DNA of 64,000 bases. It comes from Virgibacillus_F necropolis_A. Its GTDB lineage: Bacteria > Bacillota > Bacilli > Bacillales > Amphibacillaceae. Shown in pieces: positions 37,462-46,906 of the stretch. A model generated the notes under the pieces. The model did no database searches. It had not been told where the DNA came from and worked only from the letters and a program-made list of their open reading frames with translations. The position numbers and the translations under genes are program-made. The stretch is from NCBI RefSeq assembly GCF_044793635.1, contig NZ_CP084992.1:2294001-2358000 (forward strand), read 5' to 3'. Within the stretch, counting starts at the first letter, position 1, and each line of letters starts with the position of its first letter.

Positions 37462-38547
37462 ATGTTTTTAGCGATAAGAGAATTATTACATGCAAAATTC
37501 AGGTATATATTAATCGGAGTTATTATGGTGCTAATTGCAATGTTGATTTTTATAATATCAGGATTGGCAAAAGGACTATCAGCAGACAATGCTTCTGCAA
37601 TACAAAATTTACCGGCAGATTATGTGTTACTGGAAAAAGACGTTGAGAACCGGATTACAAGATCGGTATTTTCAGCGGGAAAGTTGGACGCAATTCAAGA
37701 AACAAATGGTGTTGAAACAGCGGTACCCCTTTCAGTCAATATGACAAGCGCATCTGAAAAAGGTTCAGACCAGAAAATTGACGTTGCATTATTCATGACT
37801 GATGTAGAAAGCATGCTAATGCCAGCGGTAACGAGTGGACAATCTTTAACGGCAACTGGAGCATCGGAATTAATTTTAGATGATTCTATGAAGCAGGAAG
37901 GGGTCAACCTTGGTGATGAACTGAAAATAGGTGGTTTTAATCAAACTTTTACTGTAGTTGGGTTTACTGAGCAATCTCGGTTTAGTCACACACCTGTTGC
38001 ATATGTGAGTAGTGATGCACTTGGCACAACTGATGGAAAAATCAGTGCAGTAGCACTTCAGGTTAAAGACGGCAACATGGATGCTGTTAAAAATCAGCTT
38101 TCAGGAAACTACGATATTTTGACAAAGGATGAACTATTAAAAGGGATACCGGGTTACTCGCAGGAACAGGCATCACTTAACATGATGATTGTATTCTTAT
38201 TTGTGATAGGTACGTTTGTATTAGCTGTATTTTTCTACGTTTTAACATTACAAAAAACAGATCAATTCGGTGTGTTAAAAGCGTTAGGTACGAAAACATC
38301 CTATTTAATACGAAACGTGATCTCACAAGTCGTGTTACTATCGGTAATCTGTATTGGCATAGCACTTGGTTTAACTTATGGCGCAGCGGCGTTATTTCCG
38401 AATGATTTACCGTTTCAATTGAACATCGCGAACATGCTGCAGTTTTCCACTGTATTGTTGGTGGTTACGGTTATTGGATCCTTATTATCGCTCATTCAAA
38501 TTGTGAAAATTGATCCAATCCGAGCAATTGAAGGAGGAGCTAATTAA
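37462..38547 (+). CDS. hrtB: haem-stress ABC exporter permease HrtB
   Basis: 361 aa MacB/FtsX-type permease: N-terminal helix (about 15-36), large outer domain (about 40-225), and three C-terminal helices (about 232-258, 280-305, 325-348). Start FLAIRELLHAKFRYILIGVI and block SLNMMIVFLFVIGTFVLAVF are close to staphylococcal HrtB. The end KIDPIRAIEGGAN is the usual FtsX tail. With HrtA it relieves haem toxicity. Its stop overlaps hrtA by one base. Confidence 0.87.
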   Translation: MFLAIRELLHAKFRYILIGVIMVLIAMLIFIISGLAKGLSADNASAIQNLPADYVLLEKDVENRITRSVFSAGKLDAIQETNGVETAVPLSVNMTSASEKGSDQKIDVALFMTDVESMLMPAVTSGQSLTATGASELILDDSMKQEGVNLGDELKIGGFNQTFTVVGFTEQSRFSHTPVAYVSSDALGTTDGKISAVALQVKDGNMDAVKNQLSGNYDILTKDELLKGIPGYSQEQASLNMMIVFLFVIGTFVLAVFFYVLTLQKTDQFGVLKALGTKTSYLIRNVISQVVLLSVICIGIALGLTYGAAALFPNDLPFQLNIANMLQFSTVLLVVTVIGSLLSLIQIVKIDPIRAIEGGAN

Positions 38548-39215
38548 TGAAAACACTAGAAATGGATAATGTCACCAAAGTCTATCACGACGGCCCAAAG
38601 GAATTTAAAGCAATTGACCAGGCGTCACTTGCGGTTGAAGCGGGTGAATTTGTAGCAATTATTGGCCCATCAGGTTCCGGGAAAAGTACACTGTTGTCAA
38701 TAGCGGGAGCATTGTTAACTCCGACTAGTGGACAGATACGGATTGCGGATAAAGATCTATCATCTTTATCCTCTAAAAAGGTTACACAGCTACGTCTTGA
38801 TAAACTAGGATTTATCTTTCAATCCGCAAACCTTGTTCCGTATTTAAAGATTAAGGACCAGCTTGGCTTGATCGGTAAACTAGGAAACTTGAGTAAAAAG
38901 GCTACAGAAAAACGGACAAAAGATTTGCTTGAACATTTCGGACTTGGTGAGCGCCTTGATCATTTTCCAAGTGAGCTCTCAGGCGGGCAACGCCAACGTG
39001 TAGCAATTGCACGGGCACTCATGAATGACCCAAGTATTATTTTTGCAGATGAACCAACCGCAAGTCTGGACTCAAAGCGTGGATTAGAAGTTGTTGAAAT
39101 GCTGGCAGATGAAATAAAAACCCGTAATAAATCGGGTATCATGGTTACACACGATGAACGCGTGCTGCACTTATGTGATCGTGTGATCACGATTAAGGAT
39201 GGCAGGCTGGTATAA
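38547..39215 (+). CDS. hrtA: haem-stress ABC exporter ATPase HrtA
   Basis: 222 aa LolD/MacB-type ATPase. Walker A GPSGSGKST (40-48), the HrtA-like LGFIFQSANLVPYLKIKDQL around the Q-loop, signature LSGGQRQRVAIARALM and Walker B IIFADEPTASLDS. AAGGAGGAG precedes the ATG, which overlaps the hrtB stop. The gene order hrtB-hrtA is reversed relative to the S. aureus hrtA-hrtB operon. Confidence 0.87.
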   Translation: MKTLEMDNVTKVYHDGPKEFKAIDQASLAVEAGEFVAIIGPSGSGKSTLLSIAGALLTPTSGQIRIADKDLSSLSSKKVTQLRLDKLGFIFQSANLVPYLKIKDQLGLIGKLGNLSKKATEKRTKDLLEHFGLGERLDHFPSELSGGQRQRVAIARALMNDPSIIFADEPTASLDSKRGLEVVEMLADEIKTRNKSGIMVTHDERVLHLCDRVITIKDGRLV

Positions 39216-39341
39216 GTGTTTATCCATAAATATGATTCGCCATTCATCAGACCCTATCAAAGCGAATAAATATAAGGTATACTGATATTTAACAATTCAA
39301 ACATCTTAGAACTTCATAGAAACAAACAAATCAGGGGGACT

Positions 39342-41135
39342 ATGATGATGCAATTTCCGAAACCGACTGTAGAGCAATTCTTTCGCACGTATGCTATTAC
39401 AAACTTTGCAGTAAGCAAGGATGAAAAACGTCTTATTTTCAATGCAAATCTAAATGGAAAAATGAATTTGTGGGCAATGGATTTACCAGATACATTTCCA
39501 TACCTTTTTGCTCACCAGGAACAGTTAAGTAGTTTTATTCAATTTGATCCGAATAATCGTTACGTACTGTCAGGCTTTGACCAGGACGGTGATGAGAACC
39601 AGCAAATTTATGCTTTACCTGTTGAGGGTGGATTGCCACAGCCGCTTATAACTGGAAGTTCTGAAGATAAATTCTTTTTTACGCATTTAAGCGAGGATGG
39701 AAAACGTGTTTATTACATGACATCTGACGGAAATGAATCTTTTCTAAACACACATGTACGTAATTTGGAGGGTCAATCTGACCGGCTTATTCATTCAGGA
39801 AAAGATGCACTTACCAACTTAGCTGCCGTTTCAAATGATGAGAAGAAGTTTGCATACCTGATGTCCTATGCTAATACGTATGTAACTGGATTTGTGAAAG
39901 TGGATGATCAGGAATACAACCTTACACCTGACGCTAAGAAAGTTCACATCACGTTTGATCCTATTTTTGTAGATGATTCTACCATATACTTCGCTACCGA
40001 TTATGATAGCGAATACAGCTATGTAGCAAGTTTTGATATAGAAACAAAGCAATTTTCGTCAGTTGTTTCACTTGAAGGAGAGAGTGTGAAAACTTTAGAG
40101 TTTGATAAACATAAACAAACTCTTTTTATCCTTACTGAAAAGGGAGTAGCAGATTATTTATATAAATATGACCTAGCAACAGGCGACTTAGAAGAACTAA
40201 GTCTACCAGTCGATGTAATCAACCAATTGAATGTGACACAATCGGGTTCGCTTTTTGTGCTGGGGATAAGCGCTACGATTCCGCACAATATCTACCAATC
40301 AACTGATGGTTTGAGCTGGAAGCGGCTTACGAATAATACAGTCTTAGGTGTTAGTGGGGAAGAAATGGTAGTGCCAGAAGTCGTTTCTTACGAGTCATTC
40401 GATGGGATGGAAATGGAAGCATTATTATTTAAAGCAAGGCCAGATAATGATAATGGTCATACGATTTTCTGGCCGCACGGTGGGCCACAAGCAGCAGAAA
40501 GAAAAGTATTCCGCTCGTTATTTCAATGCTTCTTAAACCGAGGTTATAGCGTCTTTGCTCCAAATTTCCGAGGTAGCACGGGTTATGGTTCATCTTTTGT
40601 AAAACTGGTAGAGCAGGACTGGGGAGAGGGACCAAGACTCGATTGTGTAGCGGGTATCGAGTGGCTATTTGAAAACGGAATTACCGACCGGGACAAACTA
40701 TTTCTGGTTGGAGGTAGTTTTGGTGGATATATGACACTTTTACTTCATGGTCGTCACCCAGAATATTTCAAAGCGTGTGTCGACATCTTCGGCCCATCTG
40801 ATTTATTTTCGTTTGTTAGTTCCGTTCCTGATCACTGGAAGCCAATTATGGAACGATGGATTGGAGATCCAGAACGAGATAAGGAACGCTTTATCCGAGA
40901 TTCACCAGTAACGTATCTGGATACGATGACAAAGCCTATGCTGGTGATTCAAGGGGCAAAAGATCCACGTGTCGTGAAAGCAGAGTCCGATCAAATTGTT
41001 GAAAAGCTTCAAGAAAAGGGTCGTGATGTGGAGTATTTTGTAATGGAAGATGAGGGACACGGATTTTGGAAAAAAGAAAATGAAATCAATGCTTATTCAC
41101 GGATGTTAGATTTTTTGGATAAGCATAAAGGGTAG
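39342..41135 (+). CDS. S9-family serine peptidase (acylaminoacyl-peptidase-like)
   Basis: 597 aa. An N-terminal beta-propeller of about 340 residues, without a signal peptide, precedes an alpha/beta hydrolase domain. The nucleophile is S459 in GGSFGGYM, and the other triad members are D541 in KDPRVV and H573 in EGHGF. FWPHGGP is the oxyanion block. It likely cleaves short or N-blocked peptides in the cytoplasm, similar to B. subtilis YuxL. Three ATGs in tandem follow the ribosome binding site, so the exact start is uncertain by two codons. Confidence 0.85.
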   Translation: MMMQFPKPTVEQFFRTYAITNFAVSKDEKRLIFNANLNGKMNLWAMDLPDTFPYLFAHQEQLSSFIQFDPNNRYVLSGFDQDGDENQQIYALPVEGGLPQPLITGSSEDKFFFTHLSEDGKRVYYMTSDGNESFLNTHVRNLEGQSDRLIHSGKDALTNLAAVSNDEKKFAYLMSYANTYVTGFVKVDDQEYNLTPDAKKVHITFDPIFVDDSTIYFATDYDSEYSYVASFDIETKQFSSVVSLEGESVKTLEFDKHKQTLFILTEKGVADYLYKYDLATGDLEELSLPVDVINQLNVTQSGSLFVLGISATIPHNIYQSTDGLSWKRLTNNTVLGVSGEEMVVPEVVSYESFDGMEMEALLFKARPDNDNGHTIFWPHGGPQAAERKVFRSLFQCFLNRGYSVFAPNFRGSTGYGSSFVKLVEQDWGEGPRLDCVAGIEWLFENGITDRDKLFLVGGSFGGYMTLLLHGRHPEYFKACVDIFGPSDLFSFVSSVPDHWKPIMERWIGDPERDKERFIRDSPVTYLDTMTKPMLVIQGAKDPRVVKAESDQIVEKLQEKGRDVEYFVMEDEGHGFWKKENEINAYSRMLDFLDKHKG

Positions 41136-41140
41136 GAAAG

Positions 41141-41184
41141 TTAAAAGCAGGTTAACCAAAGAAATGGTCGACCTGCTTTTTAAG
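41141..41184 (+). terminator. terminator after the S9 peptidase
   Basis: Arms AAAAGCAGGTTAACC and GGTCGACCTGCTTTT with further T. Confidence 0.85.
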
Positions 41185-41262
41185 TTTTGCTGAGTGGAAT
41201 ATATAATTTGAACATTTTAGTTGTATAAACATACACTTATAACAACATACACAAAATTACCA

Positions 41263-41292
41263 TTGACCAAACAATTCTTTATCGGTTAAAAT
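41263..41292 (+). promoter_or_regulatory. probable glmS promoter
   Basis: TTGACC (41263-41268), 18-bp spacer, TAAAAT (41287-41292), 86 bases before the ribozyme cleavage site. Confidence 0.6.
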
Positions 41293-41371
41293 ATAGTGTA
41301 TTGTGATTGGATAAATCATTCACAGGGAAACTTTAGTCAAAAATAGAAAGGAGCATCGTAAACCAAATAGC

Positions 41372-41575
41372 AACAAAAGCGCCTGAACTATTCACAGAGA
41401 CGACTCACAATGAATAGTTGACGAGGAGGAGGATTATCGATTTTTTCGGCGGATACCTCCCGATTGCACATCTCAATCGTTATACCTTATTCAAAAAACA
41501 ATGAGGCAACTTGTTGGCCAAATGAATAAGGCAAGATGAAACATTAAACGACCACGAGAAAGGGGCAGTAAAACG
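41372..41575 (+). ncRNA. glmS ribozyme: glmS GlcN6P-sensing self-cleaving ribozyme
   Basis: The core begins AGCGCCTGAACT, with the cleavage point between A41378 and G41379. It is followed by GACGAGGAGGAGGATTATCGA-like sequence at about 41420 and CGGCGGATACCTCCCG at about 41449, all hallmark elements of RF00046. It lies in the glmS leader. On binding glucosamine-6-P the RNA cuts itself and exposes the mRNA to RNase J. A GC-rich hairpin (GGGGC/GCCCC, then TGCCCCTT) follows at 41564-41619. Confidence 0.93.
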
Positions 41576-41637
41576 CCCCAGTATTATATAAATACAGGTT
41601 TTTTGTCTGCCCCTTCCGTTCAAGGAGGATACACATT

Positions 41638-43440
41638 ATGTGTGGAATAGTAGGCTATATCGGACAAAACGATACAAAAGAAGTTTTATTAAATGGGCTT
41701 GAAAAACTGGAATACCGCGGATATGACTCCGCTGGGATTGCTATCTTAAACGATGATGGAATGAATCTTTTTAAAGTAAAAGGACGTATTGCAGCGCTTC
41801 AAGAGCGTGTAGACGAGACAACACATGCCACAATGGGAATTGGTCACACACGCTGGGCAACCCATGGCGTGCCAAGTGTTGAAAACGCGCATCCACACCA
41901 AAGCACTTCAGGTCGCTTTACAATCGTTCACAACGGAGTTATTGAAAACTACCAGGACTTAAAAAATAGCCATCTACAAGATGTGAATTTTGTCAGTGAA
42001 ACGGATACAGAGGTAATTGTACAATTAGTTGAGAAGTTTTTTGATAAATACGAGGATACGGCTGAGGCTTTTCGTCAAACTGTTAGCCTATTAAAGGGTT
42101 CATATGCACTTGGATTAATCGATCGTGAAGATCAAGACATCATTTATGTGGCAAAAAATAAAAGCCCATTATTGATTGGTTTAGGCGATGGATTCAATGT
42201 TATTGCTAGCGATGCAATGGCAACCCTTAAAGAGACAGATCAGTATCTGGAAATTCATGACAAAGAGGTTGTACTTGTTAACCGTAACTTTGTTGAAATT
42301 CAGAAGCTTGATGGAACTCCTGTTAATCGTAAACCTTTTACAGCGCAAATCGATGTGAGTGATATCGAAAAAGGAACATACCCACACTTTATGCTGAAGG
42401 AAATCGATGAACAACCATTTGTTATGCGTAGAATTATTAAAGAATATCAAGGTGAAAATAACGAATTAAAGCTTGATAACGATATCCGTGAAGCAATGAA
42501 AGCCTGTGACCGTGTCTATATCATAGCTTGTGGAACAAGTTATCATGCAGGATTAGTTGGAAAGCATTTCATTGAAAAGTTAGCGAATATTCCAGTCGAA
42601 GTTCACGTAGCAAGTGAATTTTCATATAACATGCCATTACTATCAGAAAAACCATTGTTTGTGTTTATCTCACAAAGTGGTGAAACGGCTGATAGTAGAT
42701 CCGTATTAGTAAGAATTAAAGAAAAGGGATATCCAGCACTTACAATTACAAACGTGCCAGGATCCACCCTTTCTCGTGAAGCAAATTACACGTTAAATCT
42801 TTATGCAGGACCAGAAATCGCAGTAGCATCAACTAAAGCATACACCGCCCAAATTGCTGTACTAGCGATATTAGCAGTGGATTCCGCAAGGGCAAAAGGT
42901 TTATCTTTAGATTTTGATCCAATGCAGGAACTTGCAATTGTTGCTAACGCAATGGAAATTTTAACAGATCAAAAAGAAACTATTGAAGATCTTGCGAAAA
43001 GCTATTTAGAAACAACACGTAATGCATTCTTCATCGGTCGCAGCAGTGACTATTATGTTTGTCTTGAAGGGTCATTAAAACTAAAAGAAATCTCCTACAT
43101 TCAAGCAGAAGGTTTTGCTGGCGGCGAATTAAAGCACGGAACAATTGCTTTAATTGAAGAAGGTACACCAGTCATTGCAGTTGCAACACAAGAAGACGTG
43201 AATTATGCAATCCGTAGTAACGTACAAGAAGTAGTGTCACGCGGAGCAAACGCAATGGTAATCAGCATGCGCGGTCTAGAACAAGACGACGATGCTTTCG
43301 TTTTACCACACGTTCATGAGCTATTAACACCGCTTGTTAGTGTAGTTCCATTACAAATCTTGGCTTATTATGCAGCATTACATCGTGATTGTGATGTTGA
43401 TAAACCACGCAACCTCGCAAAAAGTGTAACGGTTGAATAG
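41638..43440 (+). CDS. glmS: glutamine-fructose-6-phosphate aminotransferase (isomerizing) GlmS
   Basis: 600 aa. The N-terminal glutaminase domain starts MCGIVGYIGQ with the catalytic Cys as residue 2 and EYRGYDSAGIA. Two SIS domains follow with ACGTSYHAGLVGK and FVFISQSGETADS, and the conserved end is DKPRNLAKSVTVE. It makes glucosamine-6-P, the first step to UDP-GlcNAc. AAGGAGG precedes the ATG. Expression is limited by the upstream ribozyme. Confidence 0.98.
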   Translation: MCGIVGYIGQNDTKEVLLNGLEKLEYRGYDSAGIAILNDDGMNLFKVKGRIAALQERVDETTHATMGIGHTRWATHGVPSVENAHPHQSTSGRFTIVHNGVIENYQDLKNSHLQDVNFVSETDTEVIVQLVEKFFDKYEDTAEAFRQTVSLLKGSYALGLIDREDQDIIYVAKNKSPLLIGLGDGFNVIASDAMATLKETDQYLEIHDKEVVLVNRNFVEIQKLDGTPVNRKPFTAQIDVSDIEKGTYPHFMLKEIDEQPFVMRRIIKEYQGENNELKLDNDIREAMKACDRVYIIACGTSYHAGLVGKHFIEKLANIPVEVHVASEFSYNMPLLSEKPLFVFISQSGETADSRSVLVRIKEKGYPALTITNVPGSTLSREANYTLNLYAGPEIAVASTKAYTAQIAVLAILAVDSARAKGLSLDFDPMQELAIVANAMEILTDQKETIEDLAKSYLETTRNAFFIGRSSDYYVCLEGSLKLKEISYIQAEGFAGGELKHGTIALIEEGTPVIAVATQEDVNYAIRSNVQEVVSRGANAMVISMRGLEQDDDAFVLPHVHELLTPLVSVVPLQILAYYAALHRDCDVDKPRNLAKSVTVE

Positions 43441-43446
43441 TATAAT

Positions 43447-43518
43447 TATCAGGTATACATAGATGTGTACCTGATAAAGAGAACTCTGATGTGATTACAA
43501 CATCAGAGTTTTTTTAGT
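43447..43518 (+). terminator. double hairpin and terminator after glmS
   Basis: First hairpin TATCAGGTA/TACCTGATA (43447-43476), then the terminator stem ACTCTGATGT / ACATCAGAGT (43482-43510) followed by seven T. Confidence 0.85.
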
Positions 43519-43565
43519 ATCTACGACCGGCAGGGAAAGGGTCTTGAAGGAATAGATATAAACTG

Positions 43566-43875
43566 TGAAGTAACCAAAGATCATGTTCAGTGTCCTGCGA
43601 CCGCTACGGAAAAATCACTACGCTTTCCGCGGGCTTGCGCTGAGCCTCCTCGATCGCAAAGAACGCTCACTGCGGGGTCTCATCACTTCGCTTTCCCGCA
43701 GGAGTCTCCGTGTTTTTCCTTCGCTAACATGGTGTCTGGAAGCAGTATTATATAGCTCCTTTCCTATTATGGCAGTTGATTGGAGCGGAGGAAAGTTGAC
43801 TCCTGCGGGAATAGCACGAGTCTGAAGACCCTGCAGCGGAAAGCAACCATCAGTTACGTCGCAATTTATCAACTA
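43566..43875 (+). repeat. about 300-bp dispersed GC-rich repeat (copy 1)
   Basis: The core from ATCATGTTCAGTG through CTTTCCGCGGGCTTGCGCTG, TTCCTTCGCTAACATGGTG and GGCAGTTGATTGGAGCGGAG to GAAGACCCTGCAGCGG is matched almost base for base by the minus strand of 51778-52142. It is GC-rich compared with the surrounding sequence. Overlapping frames on both strands (43583-43872) are repeat-derived and not believed as genes. This copy lacks about 35 bp near its right end that the other has. The remaining 43876-44100 is AT-rich with no feature seen. Confidence 0.8.
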
Positions 43876-44120
43876 TGAAGATGAAAAGCAACATTGCTTA
43901 CGAAAAGAGCCTTAAAAATAGATACTTATTCAACAGGCATCCTTACTAAGACTTATTTCGGGATAAAATCAATAATTGACTGAAAAATCATTCAATGATA
44001 ATATAAGAAAATTGAAAGACATCCACTACCACATGTGAGATAACATACAAACTCTTTATCCTATAAAAACTTATATATCAATAGTACTTAAGAAATACGG
44101 AAGCAAAGGAGGTGCACGTA

Positions 44121-44999
44121 TTGTTTGAGAATAATGAATATCCGAACTCCAAACACGACATTAGACGCGAAAATCTGCGTGCTGACTGCGAGAACTGCTT
44201 TGGCTTGTGTTGTGTTGGGCTAAACTTCTCAGCTTCGGCAGACTTTGCAATTGATAAAGATGCTGGTAAGCCCTGCCCTAATCTGCAATCGGACTTCCGT
44301 TGCGGCATATACAAGGACCTTAGAGAGCAGGGATTTAAAGGTTGTACTGTTTTTGACTGCTTTGGCGCAGGACAAAAGGTTTCCCAAGTTACTTTTGGAG
44401 GAGTCGGTTGGCGTGAAGGTCCAGAAACGGCGAAGAAAATGTTCGATGTACTCCCTATTATGCAACAACTTCATGAGATGCTCTGGTATCTAACTGAAGC
44501 TTTGACGTTCAGAGCGTCTCGTTCGATTCATAGAGAGATTAGCCTCGCTCTGGCAGAAACGGAACGACTTACTCAACTTAAACCGGATTCACTCATGGAA
44601 TTAGATGTTCCATCACATCGAGAAGGAGTAAACAATCTCCTTTTAAGGACAAGTGAATTAGTCCGGGCCGAGTCACGTCGCCAACTGAAGCCTTCCAAAA
44701 AAAGTCGGAAAGTCGACCGACGAGGGGGCGATCTTTTAGGTGCAAATTTAAGAGGTGCTGATCTTAGAGGAGCCGATTTAAGAGGAGCATTACTTATTGC
44801 TGCTGACCTCCGGGAAGCCGACATAAGAGTGACTGACTTTATCGGGGCTGATTTACGAGACGCCGACCTAAGAGGAGCTAATCTCACTGAAAGTATCTTT
44901 CTCACTCAAGTTCAGATTAACTCGGCGAAAGGCGATGCACATACAAAATTACCGCAATCACTTACCCGTCCAAATCATTGGTGTGTTTTTGAACAATAA
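44121..44999 (+). CDS. cysteine-cluster plus pentapeptide-repeat protein
   Basis: 292 aa with a probable TTG start at 44121 (AAAGGAGGTG 6 bases upstream). The N-terminal part (about 15-80) holds nine or more Cys: CENCFGLCC, KPCPNL, FRCGIY, FKGCTVFDCFGAG. This arrangement is like YkgJ-type metal-chelating clusters. The middle (about 100-195) is helical. The C-terminus (about 200-262) has about 11 pentapeptide repeats, A(D/N)LRG, which would form a short right-handed beta-helix. Similar proteins exist in Bacillus, with unknown function. Confidence 0.7.
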   Translation: MFENNEYPNSKHDIRRENLRADCENCFGLCCVGLNFSASADFAIDKDAGKPCPNLQSDFRCGIYKDLREQGFKGCTVFDCFGAGQKVSQVTFGGVGWREGPETAKKMFDVLPIMQQLHEMLWYLTEALTFRASRSIHREISLALAETERLTQLKPDSLMELDVPSHREGVNNLLLRTSELVRAESRRQLKPSKKSRKVDRRGGDLLGANLRGADLRGADLRGALLIAADLREADIRVTDFIGADLRDADLRGANLTESIFLTQVQINSAKGDAHTKLPQSLTRPNHWCVFEQ

Positions 45000-45022
45000 A
45001 AACAAATAAAATAACTTAAGAC

Positions 45023-45069
45023 ATCCCAATCTCCATGTGCTACAAATAAGAGATTGGGATTTTTATTTA
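45023..45069 (+). terminator. terminator after the pentapeptide-repeat gene
   Basis: Arms TCCCAATCTC and GAGATTGGGA followed by TTTTTATTT. Confidence 0.85.
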
Positions 45070-45105
45070 ATTGTTAATGGGGTACCATAAGTTTTACATT
45101 ACTTT

Positions 45106-45165
45106 TTGTCGCAGTTTGACGGGCAGTAAAACCCCCAATGCATGAAGTTTCACTTTATGTAGTTA
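45106..45165 (+). repeat. GACGGGCAGTAAAACCCC repeat (copy 1)
   Basis: TCGCAGTTTGACGGGCAGTA then AAACCCCC and AAGTTTCACTTTATG. A second copy, TCGCAATTTGACGGGCAGTA then AAACCCCA and AAGTTTAGCTTTAAC, is at 61477-61530. Both lie a little upstream of a gene start. The role is unknown. Confidence 0.6.
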
Positions 45166-45260
45166 AAAAGAATGATTTTTCACTGAATAAGTTACATTTC
45201 AATCGATAGATGGTATAATTTACTGAAATATACGAAAATTTATAAGGATGTGGACGTGCA

Positions 45261-46811
45261 ATGAATCGTAAAGGCAATTTGAATAAGGTTTTCCTCATTT
45301 TTCTAATGGCAATACTTGCATTAATGCCTTTGACAATGGAAGAAAACACATCGGTTGTGATAGCCTCAGATGACACAAAAAAGGTAGTATCTGAAGAATC
45401 CGCAGAAGTTGCATCCAATGAATCTACACAGCTAAGTGAAAAGGTTGATGAAATATTAAATGATGAACGTCTTGAGGGTGCTCTTACTGGAGTAAGCATC
45501 CGAAGTGCGAGTAGTGGTGAATCTCTTTATTCGCATTCCGGGGATATTCGCCTTCATCCGGCTTCCAACCAGAAAATAATGACTGGTGCAACTGCACTGG
45601 ATGTACTTGGACCGGATTACCGCTTCTCAACTGAAGTTTTGACTGATGGTAAATTGAAGGGCAAGGTCCTTAAGGGTAATTTGTATTTGAAAGGGAAAGG
45701 CGATCCAACGCTAATGAAGAAAGATTTAATTCAATTCGCTAAAGAGTTGAAAGAGAAAGGAGTCCATAAGATCAAAGGTGATTTAATCGGGGACGATAAC
45801 TGGTTTGATGATGTTCGACTATCCACGGATCTGAACTGGGATGATGAGTCGTATTACACGGGAGCACAGATTTCTGCATTGACCATTGCTCCGAATGATG
45901 ATTACGATGCTGGAACAGTTATTGTAGAAGTGTATCCAGGAGAAAAAGCCGGTGCAAGCCCTGAAGTAAAGCTAATACCGGAGACAGACTATTTAACTAT
46001 AGTTAATAAAGCAAAAACCGTTAGCGGAGGCGAATCGAAGGATATCTCCATCGAACGTATACACGGAACAAATAATATCGTAATAGAAGGAAACATTCCG
46101 CTAGATGGTTCAAAATCCAGGGTATGGAGATCAGTATGGGAACCAACAGGATATGCGTTAGATGTCTTCAAAAAGGCATTGGAAGAACAGGGTATACAGT
46201 TAATTGGAAACTCAACAGTCAAGTTAGGTGTTACACCTGAAAAGGCAACTGTTCTTACATCGAAACAATCGATGCCGCTGAAGGATCTTTACATCCCATT
46301 CATGAAGCTAAGTAATAATGGTCATGCAGAAGTTCTTGTAAAGGAAATGGGCAAGTTCGTTCACGGAGAAGGTAGTTGGGATAAAGGAATTGAGGTCATG
46401 GAAGAGAAACTTTCCGAATTTGGGGTGGATACGGATACAGTTTTGCTGCGTGACGGGTCGGGTATGTCTCATAAAAATTTAATTCCTGCAGAACAGCTTA
46501 CCAAGTTCCTATATGAAATACAGGATGAAAGCTGGTTCCCGGTATTTGAGAAATCACTGCCGGTGGCGGGTATGTCAGAGCGTTTGGTAGGTGGGACACT
46601 ACGTGGTCGAATGACAGGTGATTCCACGAAAGGAAATGTTACAGCTAAAACTGGCTCACTGACTGGAGTCAGCACACTTTCTGGATATGTCACATCTAAA
46701 GACGGTGAAGAGCTAATCTTTTCTGTGATGATGAACAATTATATAGATGGATCGATGACTGAGATTCAGGATGAAATTGCTACTACGTTAGCGGAACACG
46801 ATTTTGAATAA
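45261..46811 (+). CDS. dacC: D-alanyl-D-alanine carboxypeptidase/endopeptidase, PBP4 (S13) type
   Basis: 516 aa with signal peptide (about 1-27). Penicillin-binding motifs are SNQK (S102 as nucleophile, in HPASNQK), SNN (S351) and KTG (K463). The large insert between SxxK and SxN is typical of class C low-mass PBPs such as B. subtilis DacC (PBP4a). It trims or cleaves peptidoglycan peptides outside the cell. GGATGTGGACGTGC precedes the ATG, so the ribosome binding site is weak. Confidence 0.92.
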   Translation: MNRKGNLNKVFLIFLMAILALMPLTMEENTSVVIASDDTKKVVSEESAEVASNESTQLSEKVDEILNDERLEGALTGVSIRSASSGESLYSHSGDIRLHPASNQKIMTGATALDVLGPDYRFSTEVLTDGKLKGKVLKGNLYLKGKGDPTLMKKDLIQFAKELKEKGVHKIKGDLIGDDNWFDDVRLSTDLNWDDESYYTGAQISALTIAPNDDYDAGTVIVEVYPGEKAGASPEVKLIPETDYLTIVNKAKTVSGGESKDISIERIHGTNNIVIEGNIPLDGSKSRVWRSVWEPTGYALDVFKKALEEQGIQLIGNSTVKLGVTPEKATVLTSKQSMPLKDLYIPFMKLSNNGHAEVLVKEMGKFVHGEGSWDKGIEVMEEKLSEFGVDTDTVLLRDGSGMSHKNLIPAEQLTKFLYEIQDESWFPVFEKSLPVAGMSERLVGGTLRGRMTGDSTKGNVTAKTGSLTGVSTLSGYVTSKDGEELIFSVMMNNYIDGSMTEIQDEIATTLAEHDFE

Positions 46812-46831
46812 TAAAACCGAACTATACTTGA

Positions 46832-46866
46832 AGCAGCCGCATTTTCAACAGAAAAATGCGGCTGCA
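46832..46866. terminator. hairpin between dacC and metC
   Basis: Perfect stem GCAGCCGCATTTT / AAAATGCGGCTGC, loop of six to eight bases, between convergent genes. There is no long T run, so termination is likely but not certain. Confidence 0.55.
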
Positions 46867-46906
46867 CGCTGTCAAAACAAACACAGCGAATATTGTTAAC
46901 ACCTTT

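Noticed and set aside
35262..39215. BceRS-BceAB type bacitracin resistance module
   Set aside because: The kinase has a full outer sensor domain and the permease has only four membrane helices and 361 residues, whereas BceB is about 650 residues with ten; HssS/HrtB fits.
43583..43872. Overlapping 80-84-codon frames rich in Arg and Ser
   Set aside because: They follow the dispersed GC-rich repeat; the matching frames appear in the inverted copy at 51819-52186 and have no ribosome binding site.
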